Below, in pieces: positions 1 to 11,789 of a stretch of DNA of 64,000 nucleotides. The DNA comes from Osmia lignaria lignaria (lineage: Eukaryota > Arthropoda > Insecta > Hymenoptera > Megachilidae). Positions within the stretch are counted from its first letter, which is position 1, and each line of letters begins with the position of its first letter. The translations under genes and the position numbers were made by a program. Location: positions 4,356,501 through 4,420,500 of the forward strand of contig NW_027478159.1 of NCBI RefSeq assembly GCF_051020975.1. The letters are read 5' to 3'. The notes below the pieces were generated by a model that saw nothing but the letters and a program-made list of their open reading frames with translations, was not told where the DNA came from and did no database searches.

Positions 1-966
1 TTCCGAAGCCGCACCAACATAATAGAGATACAGAAACACCGTGGCCCCTTTCTTTGAGATAACTCTGCACTATTGCGACCTGCAAATGCCACTTCCAGCT
101 CAGCTGTGCAGAAGAAGAACAACCAGAAGAAGAAATATCTCGAAATATGTCCGTCAGGCCCCTTCGCTTGAGATAAATCTGCAAATATCTCGGAAACGAA
201 GCGAGCTATTGCAAAATGTTAAGAGACCTTTTTTGTAGAGGATTGAGTTTCCTACTTTCTATGTTCTATGATATTTTTTGATCAGATGCGTAGTTCTCGA
301 GATATATCAAGATATTTAAAAGTTCCGAAGCCGCACCAACATAATAGAGATACAGAAACACCGTGGCTCCTTTCTTTTAGATAACTCTGCACTATTGCGA
401 CCTGGAGATGCCACTTCCAGTTTAGCTGTGCAGAAGAAGAACAACAAGAAGAAGAAATATCTCGAAATAAGTCCGTTAGGCCCCTTCCCTTGAGATAAAT
501 CTGCAAATATCTCGGAAACGAAGCGCGCTATGGCAAAATGTTAAGAGACCTTTTTTGTAGAGAATTAAGTTTCCTACTTTTTATGTTCTATGATATTTTT
601 TGATCAGATGCGTAGATCTCGAGATATATCAAGATATTTAAAAGTTCCGAAGCCGCACCAACATAATAGAGATACAGAAACACCGTGGCCCCTCTCTTTG
701 AGATAACTCTGCACAATTGCGAGCTGCAAATGCCACTTCCAGCTTAGCTGTGCAGAAGAAGAACAACCAGAAGAAGAAATATCTCGAAATATGTCCGTCA
801 GGCCCCTTCCCTTGAGATAAATCTGCAAATATCTCGGAAACGAAGCGAGCTATTGCAAAATGTTAAGAGACCTTTTTTGTAGAGGATTGAGTTTCCTACT
901 TTCTATGTTCTATGATATTTTTTGATCAGATGCGTAGTTCTCGAGATATATCAAGATATTTAAAAG

Positions 967-1608
967 TTAAGAAGCCGCACCAACATAATAGAGATACAGA
1001 AACACCGTGGCCCCTTTCTTTGAGATAACTCTGCACTAATGCGAGCTGCAAATGCCACTTCCAGCTTAGCTGTGCAGAAGAAGAACAACAAGAAGAAGAA
1101 ATATCACGAAATATGTCCGTTAGGCTCCTTCCCTTGAGATAAATCTGCAAATATCTCGGAAACGAAGCGAGCTATGGCAAAATGTTAAGAGACCTTTTTG
1201 TAGCGAATTAAGTTTCCTACGTTTTATGTTGTATGATATTTTCTGATCAGATGCGTAGTTCTCGAGATATATCAAGATATTTAAAAGTTCCGAAGCCGCA
1301 CCAACATAATAGAGATACAGAAACACCGTGGCCCCTCTCTTTGAGATAACTCTGCACTATTGCGAGCTGGAAATGCCACTTCCAGTTTAGCTGTGCAGAA
1401 GAAGAACAACAAGAAGAAGAAATATCTCGAAATATGTCCGTTAGGCCCCTTCCCTTGAGATAAATCTGCAGATATCTCGGAAACGAAGCGAGCTATGGCA
1501 AAATCTTACGAGACTTTTTTGTAGAGAATTAAGTTTCCTACTTTTTATGTTGTATGATATTTTTTGATCAGATGCGTAGTTCTCGAGATATATCAAGATA
1601 TTTAAAAG
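967..1608. repeat. Length-variant monomers, 321 bp (T-run class)
   Basis: The monomers starting at 967 and 1288 are 321 bp, each one base short in or beside the T run after GAGAC (near 1191 and 1511). The same class is seen at 2897 and 30907. Independent slippage in the run is a sufficient explanation. Confidence 0.75.
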
Positions 1609-4600
1609 TTCCGAAGCCGCACCAACATAATAGAGATACAGAAACACCGTGGCCCCTTTCTTTGAGATAACTCTGCACTATGGCGAGCTGCAAATGCCAC
1701 TTCCAGCTTAGCTGTGCAGAAGAAGAACAACAAGAAGAAGAAATATCTCGAAATGTGTCCGTCAGGCCCCTTCCCTTGAGATAAATCTGCAAATATCTCG
1801 GAAACGAAGAGAGCTATGGCAAAATGTTAAGAGACCTTTTTTGTAGAGAATTAAGTTTCCTACTTTTTATGTTCTATGATATTTTTTGATCAGATGCGTA
1901 GTTCTCGAGATATATCAAGATATTTAAAAGTTCCGAAGCCGCACCAACATAATAGAGATACAGAAACACCGTGGCCCCTTTCTTTGAGATAACTCTGTAC
2001 TATTGCGAGCTGGAAATGCCACTTCCAGTTTAGCTGTGCAGAAGAAGAACAACAAGAAGAAGAAATATCTCGAAATATGTCCGTTAGGCCCCTTCCCTTG
2101 AGATAAATCTGCAAATATCTCGGAAACGAAGCGAGCTATGGCAAAATGTTAAGAGACGTTTTTTGTAGAGAATTATGTTTCCTACAATTTATGTTCTATG
2201 ATATTTTTTGATCAGAAGCGTAGTTTTCGAGATATATCGAGATATTTAACAGTTCCGAGGCAGCACCAACATAATAGAGATACAGAAACACCGTGGCCCC
2301 TTTCCTTGAGATAACTCTGCACTAGTGCGAGCCGCAAATGCCACTTCCAGCTTAGCTGTGCAGAAGAAGAACAACAAGAAGAAGAAATATCTCGAAATAT
2401 GTCCGTCAGGCCCCTTCCCTTGAGATAAATCTGCAAATATCTCGGAAACGAAGCGAGCTATTGCAAAATGTTAAGAGACCTTTTTTGTAGAGAATTGAGT
2501 TTCCTACTTTTTATGTTCTATGATATTTTTTGATCAGATGCGTAGTTCTCGAGATATATCAAGATATTTAAAAGTTCCGAAGCCGCACCAACATAATAGA
2601 GATACAGAAACACCGTGGCCCCTTTCTTTGAGATAACTCTGCACTAGTGCGAGCCGCAAATGCCACTTCCAGCTTAGCTGTGCAGAAGAAGAACAACAAG
2701 AAGAAGAAATATCTCGAAATATGTCCGTCAGGCCCCTTCCCTTGAGATAAATCTGCAAATATCTCGGAAACGAAGCGAGCTATTGCAAAATGTTAAGAGA
2801 CCTTTTTTGTAGAGAATTGAGTTTCCTACTTTTTACGTTATATGATATTTTTTGATCAGATGCGTAGTTCTCGAGATATATCAAGATATTTAAAAGTTCC
2901 GAAGCCGCACCAACATAATAGAGATACAGAAACACCGTGGCCCCTCTCTTTGAGATAACTCTGCACTATTGCGAGCTGGAAATGCCACTTCCAGTTTAGC
3001 TGTGCAGAAGAAGAACAACAAGAAGAAGAAATATCTCGAAATATGTCCGTTAGGCCCCTTCCCTTGAGATAAATCTGCAAATATCTCGGAAACGAAGCGA
3101 GCTATGGCAAAATCTTACCAGACTTTTTTGTAGAGAATTAAGTTTCCTACTTTTTATGTTCTATGATATTTTTTGATCAGATGCGTAGTTCTCGAGATAT
3201 ATCAAGATATTTAAAAGTTCCGAAGCCGCACCAACATAATAGAGATACAGAAACACCGTGGCCCCTTTCTTTGAGATAACTCTGCACTATTGCGAGCTGC
3301 AAATGCAACTTCCAGCTTAGCTGTGCAGAAGAAGAACAACAAGAAGAAGAAACATCTCGAAATGTGTCCGTCAGGCCCCTTCCCTTGAGATAAATCTGCA
3401 AATATCTCGGAAACGAAGAGAGCTATGGCAAAATGTTAAGAGACCTTTTTTGTAGAGAATTAAGTTTCCTACTTTTTATGTTCTATGATATTTTTTGATC
3501 AGATGCGTAGTTCTCGAGATATATCAAGATATTTAAAAGTTCCGAAGCCGCACCAACATAATAGAGATACAGAAACACCGTGGCCCCTTTCTTTGAGATA
3601 ACTCTGTACTATTGCGTGCTGGAAATGCCACTTCCAGTTTAGCTGTGCAGAAGAAGAACAACAAGAAGAAGAAATATCTCGAAATATGTCCGTTAGGCCC
3701 CTTCCCTTGAGATAAATCTGCAAATATCTCGGAAACGAAGCGAGCTATTGCAAAATGTTAAGAGACCTTTTATGTAGAGAATTGAGTTTCCTACTTTTTA
3801 TGTTCTATGATATTTTTTGATCAGATGCGTAGTTCTCGAGATATATCAAGATATTTAAAAGTTCCGAAGCCGCACCAACATAATAGAGATACAGAAACAC
3901 CGTGGCCCCTTCCTTTCAGATAACTATGCACTATTGCGAGCTGTAAATGCCACTTCCAGCTTAGCTGTGCAGAAGAAGAACAACAAGAAGAAGAAATATC
4001 TCGAAATATGTCCGTCAGGCCCCTTACCTTGAGATATATCTGCAAATATCTCGGAAACGAAGCGAGCTATGGCAAAATGTTAAGAGACGTTTTTTGTAGA
4101 CAATTAAGTTTCCTACTTTTTATGTTGTATGATATTTTTTGATCAGATGCGTAGTTCTCGAGATATATCAATATATTTAAAAGTTCCGAAGCCGCACCAA
4201 CATAATAGAGATACAGAAACACCGTGGCCCCTTTCTTTGAGATAACTCTGCACTATTGCGAGCTGCAAATGCCACTTCCAGCTTAGCTGTGCAGAAGAAG
4301 AACAACAAGAAGAAGAAATATCTCGAAATGTGTCCGTTAGGCCCCTTCCCTTGAGATAAATCTGCAAATATCTCGGAAACGAAGCGAGCTATGGCAAAAT
4401 GTTAAGAGACGTTTTTTGTAGAGAATTATGTTTCCTACAATTTATGTTCTATGATATTTTTTGAACAGAAGCGTAGTTTTCGAGATATATCGAGATATTT
4501 AACAGTTCCGAGGCAGCACCAACATAATAGAGATACAGAAACACCGTGGCCCCTTTCTTTGAGATAACTCTGCACTAGTGCGAGCCGCAAATGCCACTTC

Positions 4601-6115
4601 CAGCTTAGCTGTGCAGAAGAAGAACAACAAGAAGAAGAAATATCTCGAAATATGTCCGTCAGGCCCCTTCCCTTGAGATAAATCTGCAAATATCTCGGAA
4701 ACGAAGCGAGCTATTGCAAAATGTTAAGAGACCTTTTTTGTAGAGAATTATGTTTCCTACTTTTTATGTTCTATGATATTTTTTGATCAGACGCGTAGCT
4801 CTCGAGATATATCAAGATATTTAAAAGTTCCGAAGCCGCACCAACATAATAGAGATACAGAAACACCGTGGCCCCTCTCTTTGAGATAACTCTGCACTAT
4901 TGCGAGCTGGAAATGCCACTTTCAGTTTAGCTGTGCAGAAGAAGAACAACAAGAAGAAGAACTATCTCGAAATATGTCCGTTAGGCCCCTTCCCTTGAGA
5001 TAAATCTGCAAATATCTCGGAAACGAAGCGAGCTATGGCAAAATGTTAAGAGACCTTTTTTGTAGAGAATTAAGTTTCCTACTTTTTATGTTCTATGATA
5101 TTTTTTGATCAGATGCGTAGTTCTCGAGATATATCAAGATATTTAAAAGTTCCGAAGCCGCACCAACATAATAGAGATACAGAAACACCGTGGCCCCTTT
5201 CTTTGAGATAACTCTGCACTATTGCGAGCTGCAAATGCCACTTCCAGCTTAGCTGTGCAGAGGAAGAACAACAAGAAGAAGAAATATCTCGAAATATGTC
5301 CGTCAGGCCAGTTCCTTTGAGCTGAATCTGCAAATATCTCGGAAACGAAGCGAGCTATGGCAAAATGTTAGGAGACGTTTTTTGTAGAGAATTATGTTTC
5401 CTACAATTTATGTTCTATGATATTTTTTGATCAGAAGCGTAGTTTTCGAGATATATCGAGATATTTAAAAGTTCCGAAGCCGCACCAACATAATAGGGAT
5501 ACAGAAACACCGTGGCCCCTTTCTTTGAGATAACTCTGCACTAGTGCGAGCCGCAAATGCCACTTCCAGCTTAGCTGTGCAGAAGAAGAACAACAAGAAG
5601 AAGAAATATCTCGAAATATGTCCGTCAGGCCCCTTCCCTTGAGATAAATCTGCAAATATCTCGGAAACGAAGCGAGCTATGGCAAAACGTTAAGAGACCT
5701 TTTTTGTAGAGAATTAAGTTTCCTACTTTTTATGTTCTATGATATTTTTTGATCAGATGCGTAGTTCTCGAGATATATCAAGATATTTAAAAGTTCCGAA
5801 GCCGCACCAACATAATAGAGATACAGAAACACCGTGGCCCCTTTCTTTGAGATAACTCTGCAGTATTGCGAGCTGTAAATGCCACTTCCAGCTTAGCTGT
5901 GCAGGAGAAGAACAACAAGAAGAAGAAATATCTCGAAATATGTCCGTCAGGCCCCTTCCCTTGAGATAAATCTGCAAATATCTCGGAAACGAAACGAGCT
6001 ATGGCAAAATGTTAAGAGACCTTTTTTGTAGAGAATAATGTTTCCTACAATTTACGTTCTACGATATTTTTTGATCAGAAGCGTAGTTTTCGAGATATAT
6101 CGAGATATTTAAAAG

Positions 6116-6436
6116 TTCCGAAGCCGCACCAACATAATAGAGATACAGAAACACCGTGGCCCCTTTCTTTGAGATAACTCTGCACTATTGCGACCTGCAA
6201 ATGCCACTTCCAGTTTAGCTGTGCAGAAGAAGAACAACAAGAAGAAGAAATATCTCGAAATATGTCCGTTAGGCCCCTTTCCTTCAGATAATCTGCAAAT
6301 ATCTCGGAAACGAAGCGAGCTATGGCAAAATGTTAAGAGACCTTTTTTGTAGAGAATTAAGTTTCCTACTTTTTATGTTCGATGATATTTTTTGATCAGA
6401 TGCGTAGTTCTCGAGATATATCAAGATATTTAAAAG
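6116..6436. repeat. Length-variant monomer, 321 bp (AGATAATCTGC class)
   Basis: One A is missing in CAGATAATCTGC near 6283. The same deletion, with the preceding change to TTCAGATAA, is found in the monomers at 10948, 13845 and 19640. The shared combination argues for common descent rather than four separate losses; 13845 and 19640 are explained by the 18-monomer duplication. Confidence 0.8.
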
Positions 6437-7411
6437 TTCCGAAGCTGCACCAACATAATAGAGGTACAGAAACACCGTGGCCTCTTTCTTTGAGATAACT
6501 CTGCACTATTGCGAGCTGCAAATGCCGCTTCGAGCTTAGCTGTGCAGAAGAAGAACAACAAGAAGAAGAAATATCTCGAAATATGTCCGTCAGACCCGTT
6601 CCCTTGAGATGAATCTGCAAATATCTCGGAAACGAAGCGAGCTATGGCAAAATGTTAAGAGACCTTTTTCGTAGAGAATAATGTTTCCTACAATTTACGT
6701 TCTATGATATTTTTTGATCAGAAGCGTAGTTTTCGAGATATATCGAGATATTTAAAAGTTCCGAAGCCGCACCAACATAATAGAGATACAGAAACACCGT
6801 GGCCCCTTTCTTTGAGATAACTCTGCACTATTGCGAGCTGCAAATGCCACTTCCAGCTCAGCTGTGCAGAAGAAGAACAACAAGAAGAAGAAATATCTCG
6901 AAATATGTCCGTCAGGCCCCTTCCCTTGAGATAAATCTGCAAATATCTCGGAAACGAAGCGAGCTATGGCAAAATGTTAAGAGACCTTTTTTGTAGAGAA
7001 TTAAGTTTCCTACTTTTTATGTTCTATGATATTTTTTGATCAGATGCGTAGTTCTCGAGATATATCAAGATATTTAAAAGTTCCGAAACCGCACCAACAT
7101 AATAGATATACAGAAACACCGTGTCCCCTTTCTTTGAGATAACTCTGCACTATTGCGAGCTGGAAATGCCACTTCCAGTTTAGCTGTGCAGAAGAAGAAC
7201 AACAAGAAGAAGAAATATCTCGAAATATGTCCGTTAGGCCCCTTCCCTTGAGATAAATCTGCAAATATCTCGGAAACGAAGCGAGCTATGGCAAAATGTT
7301 AAGAGACCTTTTTTGTAGAGAATTAAGTTTCCTACTTTTTATGTTCTATGATATTTTTTGATCAGAGGCGTAGTTTTCGAGATATATCGAGATATTTAAA
7401 AGTTCCGAAGA

Positions 7412-8736
7412 CGCACCAACATAATAGAGATACAGAAACACCGTGGCCCCTTTCTTTGAGATAACTGTGCACTAGTGCGAGCCGCAAATGCAACTTCCAG
7501 CTTAGCTGTGCAGAAGAAGAACAACAAGAAGAAGAAATATCTCGAAATATGTCCGTCAGGCCCCTTCCCTTGAGATATATCTGCAAATATCTCGGAAACG
7601 AAGCGAGCTATGGCAAAATGTTAAGAGACCGTTTTTGTATGGAATTATGTTTCCTACTTTTTATGTTGTATGATATTTTTTGATCAGACGCGTAGTTCTC
7701 GAGATATATCAAGATATTTAAAAGTTCCGAAGCCGCACCAACATAATAGAGATACAGAAACACCGTGGCTCCTTTCTTTGAGATAACTCTGCACTATTGC
7801 GACCTGCAAATGCCACTTCCAGCTTAGCTGTGCAGAAGAAGAACAACAAGAAGAAGAAATATCTCGAAATAAGTCCGTTAGGCCCCTTCCCGTGAGATAT
7901 ATCTGCAAATATCTCGGAAACGAAGCGAGCTATGGCAAAATGGTAAGAGAACTTTTTTGTAGAGAATTATGTTTCCTACAATTTAGGTTCTATGATATTT
8001 TTTGATCAGATGCGTAGTTCTCGAGATATATCAAGATATTTAAAAGTTCCGAAGCCGCACCAACATAATAGAGATACAGAAACACCGTGGCCCCTTTCTT
8101 TGAGATAACTGTGCACTAGTGCGAGCCGCAAATGCAACTTCCAGCTTAGCTGTGCAGAAGAAGAACAACAAGAAGAAGAAATATCTCGAAATATGTCCGT
8201 CAGGCCCCTTCCCTTGAGATATATCTGCAAATATCTCGGAAACGAAGCGAGCTATGGCAAAATGTTAAGAGACCGTTTTTGTATGGAATTATGTTTCCTA
8301 CTTTTTATGTTGTATGATATTTTTTGATCAGACGCGTAGTTCTCGAGATATATCAAGATATTTAAAAGTTCCGAAGCCGCACCAACATAATAGAGATACA
8401 GAAACACCGTGGCTCCTTTCTTTGAGATAACTCTGCACTATTGCGACCTGCAAATGCCACTTCCAGCTTAGCTGTGCAGAAGAAGAACAACAAGAAGAAG
8501 AAATATCTCGAAATAAGTCCGTTAGGCCCCTTCCCGTGAGATATATCTGCAAATATCTCGGAAACGAAGCGAGCTATGGCAAAATGGTAAGAGAACTTTT
8601 TTGTAGAGAATTATGTTTCCTACAATTTAGGTTCTATGATATTTTTTGATCAGATGCGTAGTTCTCGAGATATATCAAGATATTTAAAAGTTCCGAAGCC
8701 GCACCAACATAATAGAGATACAGAAACACCGTGGCC
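7412..8736. repeat. Tandem dimer, 644-bp period, two copies
   Basis: About 7412-8055 and 8056-8736 match at offset 644 with no difference seen by eye over most of their length. Shared private markers are AACTGTGCACTAGTGC, CAAATGCAACTTCC, GACCGTTTTTGTATGG, GAAATAAGTCCGTTAGG, CCCGTGAGATATATC and TTTAGGTTCTATG. Left of 7411 the copies diverge (GAAGACGCACC against GAAGCCGCACC), and on the right the second copy changes at CCTTTCATTGAG. Confidence 0.85.
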
Positions 8737-9760
8737 CCTTTCATTGAGATAACTCTGCACTATTGCGAGCTGGAAATGCCACTTCCAGCTTAGCTGTGCA
8801 GAAGAAGAACAACAAGAAGAAGAAATATCTCGAAATATGTCCGTCAGGCCACTTCCCTTGAGATAAATCTGCAAATATCTCGGAAACCAAGCGAGCTATG
8901 GCAAAATGTTAAGAGACCTTTTTTGTAGAGAATTAAGTTTCCTACTTTTTATGTTCTATGATATTTTTTGATCAGATGCGTAGTTCTCGAGATATATCAA
9001 GATATTTAAAAGTTCCGAAGCCGCACCAACATAATAGAGATACAGAAACACCGTGGCCCCTTTCTTTGAGATAACTCTGCACTATTGCGAGCTGGAAATG
9101 CCACTTCCAGTTTAGCTGTGCAGAAGAAGAACAACAAGAAGAAGAAATATCTCGAAATATGTCCGTTAGGCCCCTTCCCTTCAGATAAATCTGCAAATAT
9201 CTCGGAAACGAAGCGAGCTATGGCAAAATGTTAAGAGACCTTTTTTGTAGAGAATTAAGTTTCCGACTTTTTATGTTCTACGATATTTTTTGATCAGATG
9301 CGTAGTTCTCGAGATATATCAAGATATTTAAAAGTTCCGAAGCCGCACCAACATAATAGAGATACAGAAACACCGTGGCCCCTTTCATTGAGATAACTCT
9401 GCACTATTGCGAGCTGGAAATGCCACTTCCAGCTTAGCTGTGCAGAAGAAGAACAACAAGAAGAAGAAATATCTCGAAATATGTCCGTCAGGCCACTTCC
9501 CTTGAGATAAATCTGCAAATATCTCGGAAACGAAGCGAGCTATGGCAAAATGTTAAGAGACCTTTTTTGTAGAGAATTAGGTTTCCTACTTTTTATGTTC
9601 GATGATATTTTTTGATCAGATGCGTAGTTCTCGAGATATATCAAGATATTTAAAAGTTCCGAAGCCGCACCAACATAATAGAGATACAGAAACACCGTGG
9701 CCTCTTTCTTTGAGATAACTCTGCACTATTGCGACCTGCAAATGCCACTTCCAGCTTAGC
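8737..9760. repeat. Array segment with one monomer repeated at 644-bp spacing
   Basis: The monomer around 8.69-9.0 kb reappears around 9.33-9.56 kb at offset 644, sharing CCTTTCATTGAG, GAGCTGGAAATG with TTCCAGCTTAG, and GGCCACTTCCC. The monomer between them is of the GCTGGAAATG/TTCCAGTTTAG subgroup. No other structure is seen. Confidence 0.7.
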
Positions 9761-10860
9761 TGTGCAGAAGAAGAACAACAAGAAGAAGAAATATCTCGAA
9801 ATATGTCCGTCAGACCCCTTCCCTTGAGATGAATCTGCAAATATCTCGGAAACGAAGCGAGCTATGGCAAAATGTTAAGAGACCTTTTTTGTAGAGAATA
9901 ATGTTTGATACAATTTACGTTCTATGATATGTTTTGATCAGAAGCGTAGTTTTCGAGATATATCGAGATATTTAAAAGTTCCGAAGCCGCACCAACATAA
10001 TAGAGATACAGAAACACCGTGGCCCCTTTCTTTGAGATAACTCTGCACTATTGCGACCTGCAAATGCCACTTCCAGCTCAGCTGTGCAGAAGAAGAACAA
10101 CAAGAAGAAGAAATATCTCGAAATATGTCCGTCAGGCCCCTTCCCTTGAGATAAATCTGCAAATATCTCGGAAACGAAGCGAGCTATGGCAAAATGTTAA
10201 GAGACCTTTTTTGTAGAGAATTAAGTTTCCTACTTTTTATGTTCTATGATATTTTTTGATCAGATGCGTAGTTCTCGAGATATATCAAGATATTTAAAAG
10301 TTCCGAAGCCGCACCAACATAATAGAGATACAGAAACACCGTGGCCCCTTTCTTTGAGATAACTCTGCACTATTGCCAGCCGCAAATGCCACTTCCAGCT
10401 TAGCTGTGCAGAGGAAGAACAACAAGAAGAAGAAGAAGTATCTCGAAATATGTCCGTCAGGCCCGTTCCTTTGAGCTGAATCTGCAAATGTCTCGGAAAC
10501 GAAGCGAGCTATGGCAAAATGTTAAGATACGTTTTTTGTAGAGAATTATGTTTCCTACAATTTATGTTCTATGATATTTTTTGATCAGAAGCGTAGTTTT
10601 CGAGATATATCGAGATAATTAAAAGTTCCGAAGCCGCACCAACATAATAGAGATACAGAAACACCGTGGCCCCTTTCTTTGAGATAACTCTGCACTAGTG
10701 CGAGCCGCAAATGCCACTTCCAGCTTAGCTGTGCAGAAGAAGAACAACAAGAAGAAGAAATATCTCGAAATATGTCCGTCAGGCCCCTTCCCTTGAGATA
10801 AATCTGCAAATATCTCGGAAACGAAGCGAGCTATGGCAAAATGTTAAGAGACCTTTTTTG
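9760..10860. repeat. Duplicated block, first copy (partner 12.66-13.75 kb)
   Basis: About 1.1 kb matching 12.66-13.75 kb at an offset of nine monomers (2900 before, 2897 after the GAA tract). Shared markers are GTTTGATACAATTTACG, TATTGCCAGCCGC, GCCCGTTCCTTTGAGCTG and AAGATACGTTTTTTG. This copy has one extra GAA triplet near 10433, making the monomer 10301-10625 325 bp long, so the insertion came after the duplication or was lost in the other copy. Confidence 0.8.
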
Positions 10861-11760
10861 TAGAGAATTAAGTTTCCTACTTTTTATGTTCTATGATATT
10901 TTTTGATCAGATGCGTAGTTCTCGAGATATATCAAGATATTTAAAAGTTCCGAAGCCGCACCAACATAATAGAGATACAGAAACACCGTGGCCCCTTTCT
11001 TTGAGATAACTCTGCACTATTGCGAGCTGGAAATGCCACTTCCAGTTTAGCTGTGCAGAAGAAGAACAACAAGAAGAAGAAATATCTCGAAATATGTCCG
11101 TTAGGCCCCTTTCCTTCAGATAATCTGCAAATATCTCGGAAACGAAGCGAGCTATGGCAAAATGTTAAGAGACCTTTTTTGTAGAGAATTAAGTTTCCTA
11201 CTTTTTATGTTCTATGATATTTTTTGATCAGATGCGTAGTTCTCGAGATATATCAAGATATTTAAAAGTTCCGAAGCCGCACCAACATAATAGAGATACA
11301 GAAACACGGTGGCCCCTTTCTTTGAGATAACTCTGCACTAGTGCGAGCCGCAAATGCCACTTCCAGCTTAGCTGTGCAGAAGAAGAACAACAAGAAGAAG
11401 AAATATCTCGAAATATGTCCGTCAGGCCCCTGCCCTTGAGATATATCTGCAAATATCTCGGAAACGAAGCGAGCTATGGCAAAATGTTAAGAGACCTTTT
11501 TTGTAGAGAATTATGTTTCCTACTTTTTATGTTCTATGATATTTTTTGATCAGATGCGTAGTTCTCGAGATATATCAAGATATTTAAAAGTTCCGAAGCC
11601 GCACCAACATAATAGAGATACAGAAACACCGTGGCCCCTTTCTTTGAGATAACTCTGCACTATTGCGACCTGCAAATGCCACTTCCAGCTTAGCTGTGCA
11701 GAAGAAGAACAACAAGAAGAAGAAATATCTCGAAATATGTCCGTCAGGCCACTTCCCTTG
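10861..11760. repeat. Array segment between duplicated blocks
   Basis: Ordinary monomers with no close local partner noticed. The monomer starting at 10948 is 321 bp because of the AGATAATCTGC deletion near 11121; the same deletion is in the monomers at 6116, 13845 and 19640. No gene is seen. Confidence 0.7.
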
Positions 11761-11789
11761 AGATAAATCTGCAAATATCTCGGAAACGA

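Larger units (their letters stand above)
1..7411. repeat. Array segment with mixed monomers and short-range duplicates
   Basis: Twenty-three monomers of several subgroups. About 1.5-2.13 kb matches about 3.1-3.74 kb at offset 1609 (five monomers), sharing CGAAGAGAGC and AACTCTGTAC. About 2.14-2.5 kb matches about 4.39-4.75 kb at offset 2253, sharing ATTTAACAGTTCCGAGGCAG. Four monomers are 321 bp: those starting at 967, 1288 and 2897 are short near the T run, and the one at 6116 has the AGATAATCTGC deletion. No gene is seen. Confidence 0.8.

Noticed and set aside
41..238. Plus-strand frames of 60-65 codons beginning at GTG (also 6799, 10019, 11953, 12919, 14528, 17748, 18714, 20323, 58316 and 63793)
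   Set aside because: They occur only in monomers with TTCCAGCTCAG or TTCCAGCTCCG, where the usual TAG in CTTAG is lost. The start is not ATG, and the frames are by-products of one subgroup.
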